Positions 24,696 to 32,241 of a DNA stretch of 32,551 nucleotides are shown here, piece after piece (positions within the stretch are counted from its first letter, which is position 1; the number at the start of each line of letters is the position of its first letter). Source of the DNA: Candidatus Pullichristensenella stercorigallinarum (GTDB lineage: Bacteria > Bacillota > Clostridia > Christensenellales > Aristaeellaceae). Made by a program: the position numbers and the translations under genes. The notes under the pieces were generated by a model that saw nothing but the letters and a program-made list of their open reading frames with translations, made no database searches and was not told the origin of the DNA. Where the stretch lies: contig DVFZ01000020.1 in assembly GCA_018712945.1 (NCBI GenBank), forward strand, positions 1 to 32,551. The letters run 5' to 3'.

Positions 24696-26834
24696 GTGGG
24701 TTTTATGAAGCTACCCTGGAAGATTTCCGGCAGCGAATTCAAGGTTCTGCTGCACACAGCTTTAATTGCGGTCATCGCCTATCTGCTGCTGTTTGGGCTG
24801 CTATCGGCCGCGATCACGCCCCAGCGGTACGACATCCGCGTAGGCATGCCGGCGGATGCCACCATCTATGCCAATGAGGACGTGGTAGATACCGTAACCA
24901 CCCAACAGCTGCGCGACGCCGCCGCCGCACAGGTGGATGTGAGCTACAAAAGCGTGGATGAAAGCGTGACCACACAGGTCACCGAGGATTTAAGCGCCCT
25001 CTTTGAACAGCTTTTGGCGCTTTACGATACGCGCGAAGACGCGGAGACGCTTACCATCGAACTTTCGCCCGACCAGCTCGAGGCGCTGTTCTCCGCTTCG
25101 CGCGAGACGCTGGAGGCGCTGTTTAACCGCGCCCTGGAATATACCCACGATACGCTGGTTTCCTCTTTGCCTGAGGGGCAGGAAGAGGCGATGCTTTCTC
25201 GCCTGGAGCGCGATTTGCGCGCCGAGGGATACGACGCCGATCTAGTGGGCGTGGCTGTGGCCGCCGTGCGTGACCGCATCCGCCCCAATATGCTCATCGA
25301 CGTGGAAACTACGGAACTCAATCGCCAGCGGGCGCGCGACGAAGTGGAAGACGTCGTCTGCGTCACCGGCGAAGTTATCGTGCGCCAGGGCGCGATCGTC
25401 ACCCCGGCGCAATATGCCATGCTTGATGCGCTGGGCAAGGTGGACAACGACCCGACGAACATGATTCTCGGCTCCGCGCTGCTGATGCTGGGCCTGGTGG
25501 CGGCGGCGGGGCTGTACATGTACCGCTATGAGCGCGATATTGCCCGTCATCCCCGCACGCTTTTGCTGTTGGCCATCCTCTACGTGCTGGTGGTGGGGCT
25601 GGCGCTGTTCTTCCGGATCTTTAACCCCTACTTTGTGCCCACGGCCACAGGGCTGGGACTTTTGCTGATTACGCTGCTCGTGCGGCCGCGGCTGGCGGTG
25701 TTTTCCACCATGCTGCTGGCCGTGCCGGTGTCGCTGATTGCCGGTTCGAACGACAACGGCCTATTTAACGCCATTACCTTCTCGGTGCTTTTGATGGCCT
25801 TCCTCAGCGGCCCGGTGGCCGTCACCGTGCTGCGCCACCGCCAGCAGCGCACTGCCGCCCTGCTCGCGGGCGTGCTGGTGGGCGTGAGCAACTTCATAAG
25901 CGTGATTGCCGTGGGTATGATCAACGGCGCCGTTTCCAGCGATACGGCGCTCAACGGCCTGTGCGCGGCGGGCAGCGGCCTGTGCGCGGCCATTCTGTGT
26001 ATCGGCGTGCAGCCGATTCTGGAATGGCTCTTTAACCTCACCACCTCGGCAAAGCTGCTGGAGCTTTCCAACCCCAATCAGCCGCTTTTGCGGCGCATGC
26101 TTTTGGAAGCGCCTGGTAGCTATCATCATTCCATCATCGTCGCCAACCTTGCCGAAACCGCCGCCAGCGCCATCGGCGCAAACGGCCTGCTGGCCAGGGT
26201 GGGCGCCTATTACCACGATGTTGGCAAGCTCAAGCGCCCCCAATACTTCAAGGAAAACCAGATGACCGGCGACAACCCCCACGACCGCACGGACCCGCGC
26301 GTGAGCGCCGCCATCCTCACCGCCCATACCCGCGACGGCTATCAGATGGGGCTGAAGGCACGCCTGCCCGAGCCGATTCTGGACATCATCCGCCAGCATC
26401 ACGGCGATTCGCCGATGGTCTTTTTCTACGATAAGGCCGTAAAGCTCTATGGCGACAAGGTGGATATTTCCGCGTTCCGCTATGAGGGGCCGCGCCCGCG
26501 TTCCCGGGAAGCCGCGGTGGTCATGCTGGCCGATACCATTGAGGCGGCGGCACGCGCGCTGCCCAATCCCGACCCCGAAAAAGTGGACGCGCTCATTCGC
26601 AAGCTGGTGCGGGCCAAGATGACCGACGGCCAACTTGACGAAAGCGAGTTGACATTCGCTGACCTGGACCGCATTTGCCGCGCCTTCCAATCTGTTCTGA
26701 GCGGCGTGTTCCACGAGCGCATCGAGTACCCGGACATCGCAATCCCGCCGCGCACGGAAAGTGAAAGCGCGCCGCCGGAGGAAGGCGCAATCGCCCCGGA
26801 GGCGGAAACGGAGGATACCGAGAATGCCCCTTGA
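24696..26834 (+). CDS. pgpH: HD-domain membrane phosphodiesterase, PgpH type
   Basis: A 712-residue membrane protein of the PgpH family, which degrades cyclic-di-AMP in Listeria and other Firmicutes. Residues 20-40 (starting HTALIAVIAYLLLFGLL) span the membrane, followed by an extracellular 7TMR-HD-type region to about 255, then about six membrane segments (from LGSALLMLGLVAAAG on). The HD domain has YHHSIIVANLAE, YYHDVGKLKRP and RQHHGDSP. The last 25 residues are acidic and proline-rich. GTG at 24696 is chosen for AAGGAAGG at 5 nt; ATG 9 nt later would have a spacing of 14. It overlaps ybeY by 11 nt. Confidence 0.95.
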   Translation: MGFMKLPWKISGSEFKVLLHTALIAVIAYLLLFGLLSAAITPQRYDIRVGMPADATIYANEDVVDTVTTQQLRDAAAAQVDVSYKSVDESVTTQVTEDLSALFEQLLALYDTREDAETLTIELSPDQLEALFSASRETLEALFNRALEYTHDTLVSSLPEGQEEAMLSRLERDLRAEGYDADLVGVAVAAVRDRIRPNMLIDVETTELNRQRARDEVEDVVCVTGEVIVRQGAIVTPAQYAMLDALGKVDNDPTNMILGSALLMLGLVAAAGLYMYRYERDIARHPRTLLLLAILYVLVVGLALFFRIFNPYFVPTATGLGLLLITLLVRPRLAVFSTMLLAVPVSLIAGSNDNGLFNAITFSVLLMAFLSGPVAVTVLRHRQQRTAALLAGVLVGVSNFISVIAVGMINGAVSSDTALNGLCAAGSGLCAAILCIGVQPILEWLFNLTTSAKLLELSNPNQPLLRRMLLEAPGSYHHSIIVANLAETAASAIGANGLLARVGAYYHDVGKLKRPQYFKENQMTGDNPHDRTDPRVSAAILTAHTRDGYQMGLKARLPEPILDIIRQHHGDSPMVFFYDKAVKLYGDKVDISAFRYEGPRPRSREAAVVMLADTIEAAARALPNPDPEKVDALIRKLVRAKMTDGQLDESELTFADLDRICRAFQSVLSGVFHERIEYPDIAIPPRTESESAPPEEGAIAPEAETEDTENAP

Positions 26835-27741
26835 ACTGCAATGGACCGTGGATGAACGCATTGACGGCCTGGAGGCGCTGCTTGCGCATGTGTGCGCGTG
26901 CTGCTTTGCGCTGGAGGGCGTGCAAAACGCCGGCATGACGGTGCGCATCGCTTCCGCGGAGGAGGTGCATGCGCTCAACCGCGATATGCGCGGCATTGAC
27001 CGCGAAACCGACGTGCTCTCCTTCCCCACCGCTTCCTTCCATCCCGGCCGCACCGCCGGGAAGGATCCAAAGCGCGTCCGGCGGCAGTACGATCCTGCCT
27101 TGGGCTGGTGTAACCTCGGCGACTGCGTGATTTCCCTTGCCCGCGCGCGTGAACAGGCCCGCGAATATGGGCATTCGCTCGCGCGCGAAATCGGCTATCT
27201 GACGGCGCATTCCGCCTTTCACTTGATGGGCTACGATCACGAAAACCCCGCCGACCACGCCGCCATGCGCGCCATGGAGGAGCACGCCATGGAAATGGCG
27301 TCGCTTTCGAGAACGGAGGAAAAACCGATGACGGATCAACAGCTTTTTGACATGGCCTGCCAGGCCATGGAACGCTCCTACTCTCCTTATTCCCATTTCA
27401 AAGTGGGCGCCTGCCTGCTTTCCAGCGATGGAAGGACATTCCAGGGCTGCAATATCGAAAACGCCAGCTATGGCGCGGCGATCTGCGCCGAGCGTTGTGC
27501 CGTGAGCCGGGCCGTGAGCGAAGGCGCGCGTTCCTTTACCGCCATCGCCGTGGTCGGTTCCGATTCGCAGGCCTGGCCCTGCGGCATCTGCCGCCAGGTG
27601 CTCAACGAATTTTCGGACAACATGCGCGTCATCTGCGGCCAGTATGGGCATGGCTTTGAAGTGGTTCCCCTCGCCGAACTGCTTCCCCGCTCCTTCGGCC
27701 CGGAGAATCTCGGCATACAGGAGGACAAGCATGGAGAATAA
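26824..27741 (+). CDS. ybeY: YbeY endoribonuclease fused in frame to cytidine deaminase
   Basis: A single open frame of 305 codons. Residues 1-168 are YbeY, a metal-dependent endoribonuclease in 16S 3'-end maturation: the HSAFHLMGYDH motif gives ligands H129, H133 and H139, and residues 61-67 (ETDVLSF) are conserved. The frame then continues without a stop into a complete cytidine deaminase (169-305). YbeY has its own GGAGG 10 nt before ATG 26824 and overlaps the pgpH end by 11 nt. The cdd part has its own strong ribosome site (see next entry), so both a fusion and free deaminase may be made. dgkA, usually between ybeY and cdd, is absent. A sequencing error that removed a stop is possible. 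Confidence 0.9.
   Translation: MPLELQWTVDERIDGLEALLAHVCACCFALEGVQNAGMTVRIASAEEVHALNRDMRGIDRETDVLSFPTASFHPGRTAGKDPKRVRRQYDPALGWCNLGDCVISLARAREQAREYGHSLAREIGYLTAHSAFHLMGYDHENPADHAAMRAMEEHAMEMASLSRTEEKPMTDQQLFDMACQAMERSYSPYSHFKVGACLLSSDGRTFQGCNIENASYGAAICAERCAVSRAVSEGARSFTAIAVVGSDSQAWPCGICRQVLNEFSDNMRVICGQYGHGFEVVPLAELLPRSFGPENLGIQEDKHGE
27328..27741 (+). CDS. cdd: cytidine deaminase (3' half of the fused frame)
   Basis: A 137-residue zinc enzyme that deaminates cytidine to uridine in pyrimidine salvage. The zinc ligands are C53 in CAERCA with catalytic E55, and C85 and C88 in PCGICRQ, as in the three-cysteine tetrameric class. The N-terminal SPYSHFKVGACLL and NIENASYGAAIC segments are the family hallmarks. 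ATG at 27328 has AACGGAGG 8 nt upstream, an ideal ribosome site, so it can be made as an independent protein even though the frame is continuous with ybeY. Its end overlaps era by 11 nt. Confidence 0.95.
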   Translation: MTDQQLFDMACQAMERSYSPYSHFKVGACLLSSDGRTFQGCNIENASYGAAICAERCAVSRAVSEGARSFTAIAVVGSDSQAWPCGICRQVLNEFSDNMRVICGQYGHGFEVVPLAELLPRSFGPENLGIQEDKHGE

Positions 27742-28627
27742 GCAACCCTTCCATTCGGGCTTTGTGGCCATCCTTGGCCGCCCCAATGTGGGCAAGTCCA
27801 GCATTATGAACCGCTTTGTGGGCGAAAAGGTGGCCATCGTTTCCAATCATCCGCAGACCACGCGCTCGCGGCTGTTGGGCGTGGCTACACACCCGGACTG
27901 GCAAATCGTTTTTGTGGATACGCCTGGCCTGCATAAGCCGCGCACCAAATTGGGCGAATACATGGTCAAAGCCGCCAACGACGCGCGCGAGGGCGTGGAC
28001 GCGGTGCTGGTCGTGGTGGACGGGCAGTATATCGGGGCGGGCGACCGGGCTATCATCGCCGATGTGGCGCGCATGTCCTGTCCCAAGTATCTTGCCGTCA
28101 ACAAAATCGACCTGTGCAACCCCGAAAAACTGATGCCGGAATTGCAAAAGCTCAACGATTGCGGTTTCGATCAGATCGTCTGCGTTTCGGCCAAGCGCGG
28201 CGACCGGATGGACGAACTGCTCGCCATGCTGGTTTCCGCCATGCCCGAAGGCCCCCAGTATTTCCCGGATGAGATGATGACCGACCAGCCCGAGCGCGTG
28301 CTCTGCGCCGAAATCATCCGCGAAAAGGCCCTTTGGAACCTCCGCGACGAGGTACCCCACGGCGTTGGCGTGGAAATGCTTTCCATCAAGGAACTGCGCC
28401 CGGGGCTGACGGAAATCCACGCCAACATCTACTGTGAGCGCGCTTCGCACAAGTCCATCATCATCGGCAAACAAGGCTCCATGCTGGGCAAGATTGGTTC
28501 CGAGGCCCGACGGGATATCGAGCGTTTGTTGGGCACGCAAGTGGCGCTCAAGCTATGGGTAAAGGTGCGCGAAGACTGGCGCAACCGCGCTGGCGATCTG
28601 CGCGCCCTCGGCTACGAGGAGGACTGA
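27731..28627 (+). CDS. era: GTPase Era
   Basis: A 298-residue GTPase that assists 16S rRNA maturation and 30S assembly. The G1 motif is GRPNVGKS (16-23), G3 DTPGLHKP, G4 NKID, and a C-terminal KH domain (HKSIIIGKQGSMLGKIG) binds RNA. Length matches the family. ATG 27731 follows AGGAGG at 6 nt; cdd ends 11 nt into it. Its neighbour ybeY also acts on 16S rRNA, and clustering with recO is the common Firmicutes order. Confidence 0.98.
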   Translation: MENKQPFHSGFVAILGRPNVGKSSIMNRFVGEKVAIVSNHPQTTRSRLLGVATHPDWQIVFVDTPGLHKPRTKLGEYMVKAANDAREGVDAVLVVVDGQYIGAGDRAIIADVARMSCPKYLAVNKIDLCNPEKLMPELQKLNDCGFDQIVCVSAKRGDRMDELLAMLVSAMPEGPQYFPDEMMTDQPERVLCAEIIREKALWNLRDEVPHGVGVEMLSIKELRPGLTEIHANIYCERASHKSIIIGKQGSMLGKIGSEARRDIERLLGTQVALKLWVKVREDWRNRAGDLRALGYEED

Positions 28628-28628
28628 C

Positions 28629-29378
28629 ATGCCTGTCCTTACCACGGACGCGCTGGTGCTCCGCCGCGCCGATTACGCGGATTACGACCGCATGGTGACG
28701 TTGCTGACGCCGGAGCATGGCCGTCTGGACGCGGTGGCGCGCGGTTGCCGCCGCCCCCGTTCGCCGCTGGTCAACGCCGTCGAACCCTTTATCAGCGGCG
28801 AATTCCAGCTCTTCCGCAAGGGGGAGCGCTATTCTATAGAGCAATGCCAGGTGCGCGAGGGTTTTTACGATTTGCGCACGGATTACGACCGCCTTGTGCA
28901 CGGCGCGTATTGGCTGCGGCTGCTCGACGCGGGCGTGCCGCGCGACGTGCCCGCGCCGGACATATTCATGCTGGCGCTGAAGGCCCTGGCGCACCTTAAC
29001 TATGCCGCCGATTTGCCGCCGACAATGCTGACGCTTGTCTTTGAGGCGCACTTTATGGCCCTCTCCGGCTATCCGCCGCGCGTTGATGCCTGCGTGCTAT
29101 GCTCCCGCCCCCTGAAGGGAGAAGCGCGCTTTGACGCCCGGCTGGGCGGCGCCGTATGTCTGTCCTGCCCCAGCCATGCGCCGCGCATCTCCCTGGGCGC
29201 GCGCCGTATACTCTACAAGCTGCCGCGCACGCATTTTGAAAACGCGCCGAAGCTGGTGGATAGCCCGGACTGGCCGGAGGCCGCGCGCCTGTTTCGCCAG
29301 TACACGCAGCAACGCATGCAAATTCCCGAAAAATTTTTGCCGCCCCTCGTTTCGGCGCGGAAGGCGGCGGGTATATAA
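28629..29378 (+). CDS. recO: DNA repair protein RecO
   Basis: A 249-residue recombination mediator that helps load RecA on single-stranded DNA. The N-terminal OB fold (DALVLRRADYADYDRMVTLL) is followed by the helical part, with a zinc-binding set CVLC...CLSC (about 156-178) in the middle. GAGGAGG lies about 7 nt upstream of ATG, and its start is 1 nt after the era stop, so it is the operon's last gene. No strong terminator follows; rubrerythrin begins 54 nt later. Confidence 0.93.
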   Translation: MPVLTTDALVLRRADYADYDRMVTLLTPEHGRLDAVARGCRRPRSPLVNAVEPFISGEFQLFRKGERYSIEQCQVREGFYDLRTDYDRLVHGAYWLRLLDAGVPRDVPAPDIFMLALKALAHLNYAADLPPTMLTLVFEAHFMALSGYPPRVDACVLCSRPLKGEARFDARLGGAVCLSCPSHAPRISLGARRILYKLPRTHFENAPKLVDSPDWPEAARLFRQYTQQRMQIPEKFLPPLVSARKAAGI

Positions 29379-29432
29379 CTAGTGTAAGGTCCAAATACAA
29401 TAATCACGACGGAAAACAAGGAGGCATTTTCC

Positions 29433-29978
29433 ATGAAGAAGTTTGTTTGCACAGTTTGCGGTTATGTTCATGAAGGCGACGCGGCTCCCGAGTTCTGCCC
29501 CATCTGCAAGGCTCCCGCTTCCAAGTTCAAAGAGCAGGAAGGCGAGAAGGTTTGGGCGTCTGAGCATGTTGTCGGCGTAGCCAAGGATGTTCCCGAAGAG
29601 ATCAAGGCTGGCCTGCGCGAGAATTTCCAGGGCGAGTGCACGGAAGTTGGCATGTATCTGGCCATGGCGCGCGTAGCGCACCGCGAAGGTTATCCCGAGA
29701 TCGGCCTGTACTGGGAGAAGGCCGCTTACGAAGAGGCTGAACACGCCGCCAAGTTTGCCGAGCTGCTGGGCGAAGTCGTAACCGATTCCACCGAGAAGAA
29801 CCTGCAGATGCGTGTGGACGCCGAGAACGGCGCGACCGCCGGCAAGACCGAGCTGGCCAAGAAGGCGAAGGCCCTGAACCTGGATGCCATCCACGACACC
29901 GTGCATGAAATGGCCCGCGACGAGGCCCGCCACGGTAAGGCGTTCGAAGGCCTGCTCAAGCGCTACTTCGGCAAGTAA
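29433..29978 (+). CDS. reverse rubrerythrin (rubredoxin-first peroxidase)
   Basis: A 181-residue non-haem iron protein, likely an NADH-linked hydrogen peroxide reductase of anaerobes. The rubredoxin domain comes first (C6, C9, C22, C25: CTVCGYV and CPICKAP), and the diiron four-helix domain follows with [24 protein letters not shown] and [13 protein letters not shown]. This domain order is reversed from classic rubrerythrin, hence the call. AAGGAGG lies 8-9 nt before ATG. TACAAT at 29396-29401 may be its -10, but no clear -35 or PerR-type operator is seen. A good terminator follows. Confidence 0.95.
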   Translation: MKKFVCTVCGYVHEGDAAPEFCPICKAPASKFKEQEGEKVWASEHVVGVAKDVPEEIKAGLRENFQGECTEVGMYLAMARVAHREGYPEIGLYWEKAAYEEAEHAAKFAELLGEVVTDSTEKNLQMRVDAENGATAGKTELAKKAKALNLDAIHDTVHEMARDEARHGKAFEGLLKRYFGK

Positions 29979-30007
29979 GAAAGCCAATTAAATCAAGGAT
30001 TTTCCAG

Positions 30008-30037
30008 AGGCCGGTTCCGAAAGGGACTGGCCTTTTT
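30008..30037 (+). terminator. terminator after reverse rubrerythrin
   Basis: An 11-bp stem (30008-30018 with 30023-30033, with G-T wobbles) is closed by a GAAA tetraloop and followed by a run of five T ending at 30037. The stem ends in AGGCC/GGCCT. Confidence 0.9.
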
Positions 30038-30386
30038 GCGACTTTTGAGGGAGGAAAGGTGTCGTTTGGGTGCCCTTTTCCCGTGCAAACGACGATGCTT
30101 TTTCTTAAAGGTGCCTTAGAAGGTGTCTTTCTACCCAATAGAAGACCGCGCACATCGGAAAATGCGTGAGTCACATATCCCACAAAACCCTTGGAGAATT
30201 GCCCAGTGTGCGTCCACAAGTGTGAATCTAGTTAGAATTGTCGACGCAGCGAAACCGTTTACCGGCCATTTCTTAGAGGCCGCAATTTTTACAACCCCTC
30301 TGTGGTAAAAATCGTTGTAAAAATGTTGTGATCCACAGCTATCCTTGACGTCGGAAGAAAAGAAGCGGAAACTGATGTTTTCCGCC
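30038..30386. other. AT-richer intergenic stretch with several inverted repeats
   Basis: I see no supported gene in this 349-nt stretch. It contains 8-bp arms GTCGTTTG/CAAACGAC (30061-30068, 30086-30093), 9-bp arms TTTTTACAA/TTGTAAAAA (30286-30294, 30315-30323), overlapping CTGTGG/CCACAG (30300-30305, 30333-30338), and GCGGAAA/TTTCCGC (30365-30371, 30379-30385). It marks a change from core chromosome to accessory DNA. It contains no tRNA that I can identify. Confidence 0.6.
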
Positions 30387-30446
30387 TCAGAGCATTGACA
30401 AACCCCTGCATTTTCACTCAAATGCAGGGGTTTGTCAATGCTCTGA
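30387..30446. repeat. perfect 27-bp palindromic repeat element
   Basis: The arms 30387-30413 and 30420-30446 are exact reverse complements, with a 6-nt loop TCACTC. The right arm ends TTTGTCAATGCTCTGA, shared with the repeats at 7738 and 2392. The left arm's inner part (CCCCTGCATTT) is identical to the stem at 7710-7720. A palindrome this long is rarely chance. It sits directly at the 5' break of the helicase fragment. Confidence 0.95.
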
Positions 30447-30460
30447 ATAAAGACCACGCC

Positions 30461-30895
30461 ATGAACGAACAACAGCTTGCGGTTCGCAAATCCATTCTTG
30501 AAGACTTCATTTTCCCATCTGAATACAATCTTTTGTTTATAAACGCCGGTAGTGAAACAAGCCTGAAAATCAAATCCCCTGTTGATTATGTCATTGTCCA
30601 CAATAATGATTATGATACACAGGTTCAGGTTCGCGGGCGTGTAAACAGCGATTTATCCAAACTGTATCTGCCCCTTCTCGGCACAACTGATTTGACCGTG
30701 CCGGAAGAATACTTGAATAAGCCCCTGTTCACCGAGGAAAAGGCGGAACTGTGTGCGATTCTCAACAGAACGAATCCTTATAACCGCCGTTTCGGATGGA
30801 CAACCATCAAATCCATGCTGATTGATTGTGATTATACTATTTCCGAGGGAAGGAAAAACAATCGCCGTTATGCCATTATCAGCCCGCCACAATAA
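30461..30895 (+). pseudogene. 5'-truncated fragment of a superfamily-2-like helicase
   Basis: From ATG 30461 the frame encodes 144 residues, though it stays open to 30395 within the palindromic repeat. The segment LLFINAGSETSLKIKSPVDY followed by VIVHNN and QVQVRGRVNSDL resembles helicase motifs V and VI (the GRGR-type arginine motif), and the rest (SMLIDCDYTISEGRKNNR) looks like a C-terminal winged tail. No Walker motifs are present, so it is probably a decayed remnant whose front part was lost where the palindrome begins. No ribosome site precedes it. Family assignment rests on motif resemblance only; it may equally be an unrelated small protein. Confidence 0.5.
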
Positions 30896-30911
30896 CGAAT
30901 GAACTTTTGTT

Positions 30912-30982
30912 TGTGGGGGATGCATCCCCCACACACTGGCAACAGCCCGACAATGCTTCGCATTCCCGGGACTGTTTGTGCC
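30912..30982. repeat. two adjacent palindromes after the helicase fragment
   Basis: A perfect loopless 22-bp palindrome (30912-30933, centred on ATGCAT with GGGGG/CCCCC arms) is followed by a branched imperfect stem (30938-30982) formed from GGCA/TGCC, CAG/CTG, CCCG/CGGG and AATGC/GCATT with a TTC loop. This could be a terminator-like or replication/mobilisation structure of the mobile element. A T run near 31006-31012 is too far away to be a standard terminator. Confidence 0.65.
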
Positions 30983-31061
30983 TACTTTGCCAAATTTGTC
31001 TTTTTATATAGTGATAAAGACATTTTTGGCAGAAATACCAATAGAGAAAGGAGGAAAGATT

Positions 31062-31313
31062 ATGAATTATTATCGTCAAATCGCAGAAAACAAACTGCAC
31101 AACATCGAAATGCGTCATCAGGCCGGAGAAGAAACCGAAATCACAAAAGCATGGGATGCATTGGACAAAGCGGTGGCAGAACTTATGCTAAAACGCGCTG
31201 AACAGGAAGAAGCAAAGGAGCAAACGAAAATAGATATAACCGCGGAAGAAGAAGCCTGCAAGATTGCGAAAAAAAGAATCAAAGATATGTTCAAAGGAAC
31301 CATTCTCGAATGA
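31062..31313 (+). CDS. small hydrophilic coiled-coil protein
   Basis: I do not recognise the family. The 83-residue product (MNYYRQIAENKL...) is highly charged and helical, with heptad-like stretches (DALDKAVAELMLKRAEQEEA) and a basic end (KKRIKDMFKGTILE); no membrane span or signal. ATG 31062 has a good GGAGG at 7 nt. It lies between the helicase fragment and the serine recombinase, and it probably belongs to the mobile element, perhaps as an accessory regulator. AT content and codon use are unlike the chromosomal core. Confidence 0.6.
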   Translation: MNYYRQIAENKLHNIEMRHQAGEETEITKAWDALDKAVAELMLKRAEQEEAKEQTKIDITAEEEACKIAKKRIKDMFKGTILE

Positions 31314-31466
31314 TAATCCCCGTTATCTGAATGCAAACGCCCCATACTTTTTAATTCCGGGCCACACTATAAGCAAATCGGAACGAAAAGAAATATTTTT
31401 CCTGAAATAGATGCGGAGGTATGCCATTTTACCTCCGCCCGGAAGCGTCTCAAATACTATACCTTA

Positions 31467-31556
31467 TGATACGCTGGGAATTGGGCCGTTTTGTGTATCA
31501 CAAATTGATTTATTAAATTTTGAAACGTATCATAATTGATATTTACTTTTTGATAC
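31467..31556. promoter_or_regulatory. array of TGATAC/GTATCA half-sites, possible resolvase site
   Basis: The hexamer TGATAC or its complement occurs at 31467-31472, 31495-31500, 31527-31532 and 31551-31556, with a near match TGATAT at 31537-31542. The first pair bounds a 34-bp unit, the last pair a 30-bp unit with inverted ends. A second unit beginning GTATCA at 31495 parallels the one at 31527 (GTATCAYAA...TTGAT). Paired inverted sites of about 28 and 34 bp upstream of the resolvase gene are the pattern of Tn3-family res sites (family knowledge), which this resembles but does not prove. Confidence 0.5.
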
Positions 31557-31595
31557 ATTTATTATACACTAAGACCAAGGAAAGGGGTATGAGAA

Positions 31596-32147
31596 ATGGC
31601 CCGAATAAAATATATCCGCGTCAGCACGCGGGAACAAAACACCGCAAGACAGGAAACCGATACGGAGAAATTTGACCGCGTATACATCGAAAAAGCCAGC
31701 GGAAAAAACGCGGACAGGCCCGAATTAAAGGCAATGTTGGATTATGTGCGCGAAGGGGATATTGTAGAAGTGGAGAGCTATTCCCGCATTGCCCGCAACA
31801 CGCAGGACTTATTGAATATCGTGTCCAAACTTTCAGAAAAGGGCGTTGACTTTGTATCGCAGAAGGAAAAGATAGATACTTCCAGCCCCTCCGGGCGATT
31901 GATGCTGACAATTTTCGCAGGACTTGCCCAATTTGAGCGGGAATGTCTGTTGGAGCGTCAGGCGGAAGGGATAGCCATAGCGAAGCGGGAAGGGCGCATG
32001 GGACGGCCTGAAATCCAGCCTTGTGCAGACTTCGCCTCCATCGTGAAGGACTGGCAGGACGGCAAAATGACCGCTGTAGAAGCCATGAAGCAGGCAAGAA
32101 TGACAAAAGCGACGTTCTATCGGAAGGTCAAAATATTGCAGGAATAG
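31596..32147 (+). CDS. serine recombinase of the resolvase/invertase family
   Basis: A 183-residue DNA recombinase. The catalytic domain has the nucleophile S10 in YIRVSTREQN, R64/R67 in YSRIARNTQDL, and the conserved FAGLAQFERECLLERQAEGI helix. A C-terminal helix-turn-helix (EAMKQARMTKATFYRKV, about 160-178) binds the recombination site. This matches small resolvases such as those of Tn3/Tn917-type elements. ATG at 31596 has GGGG about 8 nt upstream. The repeated half-sites upstream (31467-31556) may be its target or operator. A good terminator follows (32150-32184). Confidence 0.93.
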   Translation: MARIKYIRVSTREQNTARQETDTEKFDRVYIEKASGKNADRPELKAMLDYVREGDIVEVESYSRIARNTQDLLNIVSKLSEKGVDFVSQKEKIDTSSPSGRLMLTIFAGLAQFERECLLERQAEGIAIAKREGRMGRPEIQPCADFASIVKDWQDGKMTAVEAMKQARMTKATFYRKVKILQE

Positions 32148-32149
32148 GC

Positions 32150-32184
32150 AACCGCCCGAGGTACAAAGAGCCTCGGGCGGTTTT
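32150..32184 (+). terminator. terminator of the serine recombinase gene
   Basis: Perfect 12-bp stem AACCGCCCGAGG/CCTCGGGCGGTT (32150-32161, 32171-32182) with a 9-nt loop, ending in TTTT (32181-32184). It starts 3 nt after the stop and shows a high-GC stem unlike its AT-rich surroundings. Confidence 0.9.
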
Positions 32185-32241
32185 CCTATTCTGCCATTTT
32201 TGTCTTTATCTCTTAATCCCTTTATATAGAAATGGCACGCT

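Noticed and set aside
29379-29432. PerR operator in front of reverse rubrerythrin
   Set aside because: The AT-rich stretch has no TTATAATnATTATAA-like symmetry.
30038-30386. tRNA gene as an integration target for the mobile element
   Set aside because: No GTTCRANNC T-loop or cloverleaf is present in this stretch.
30131-30601. Minus-strand open frame across the palindrome (156 codons)
   Set aside because: It reads through the perfect palindrome and several stems, opposes the helicase fragment, and has no ribosome site or recognisable motifs.
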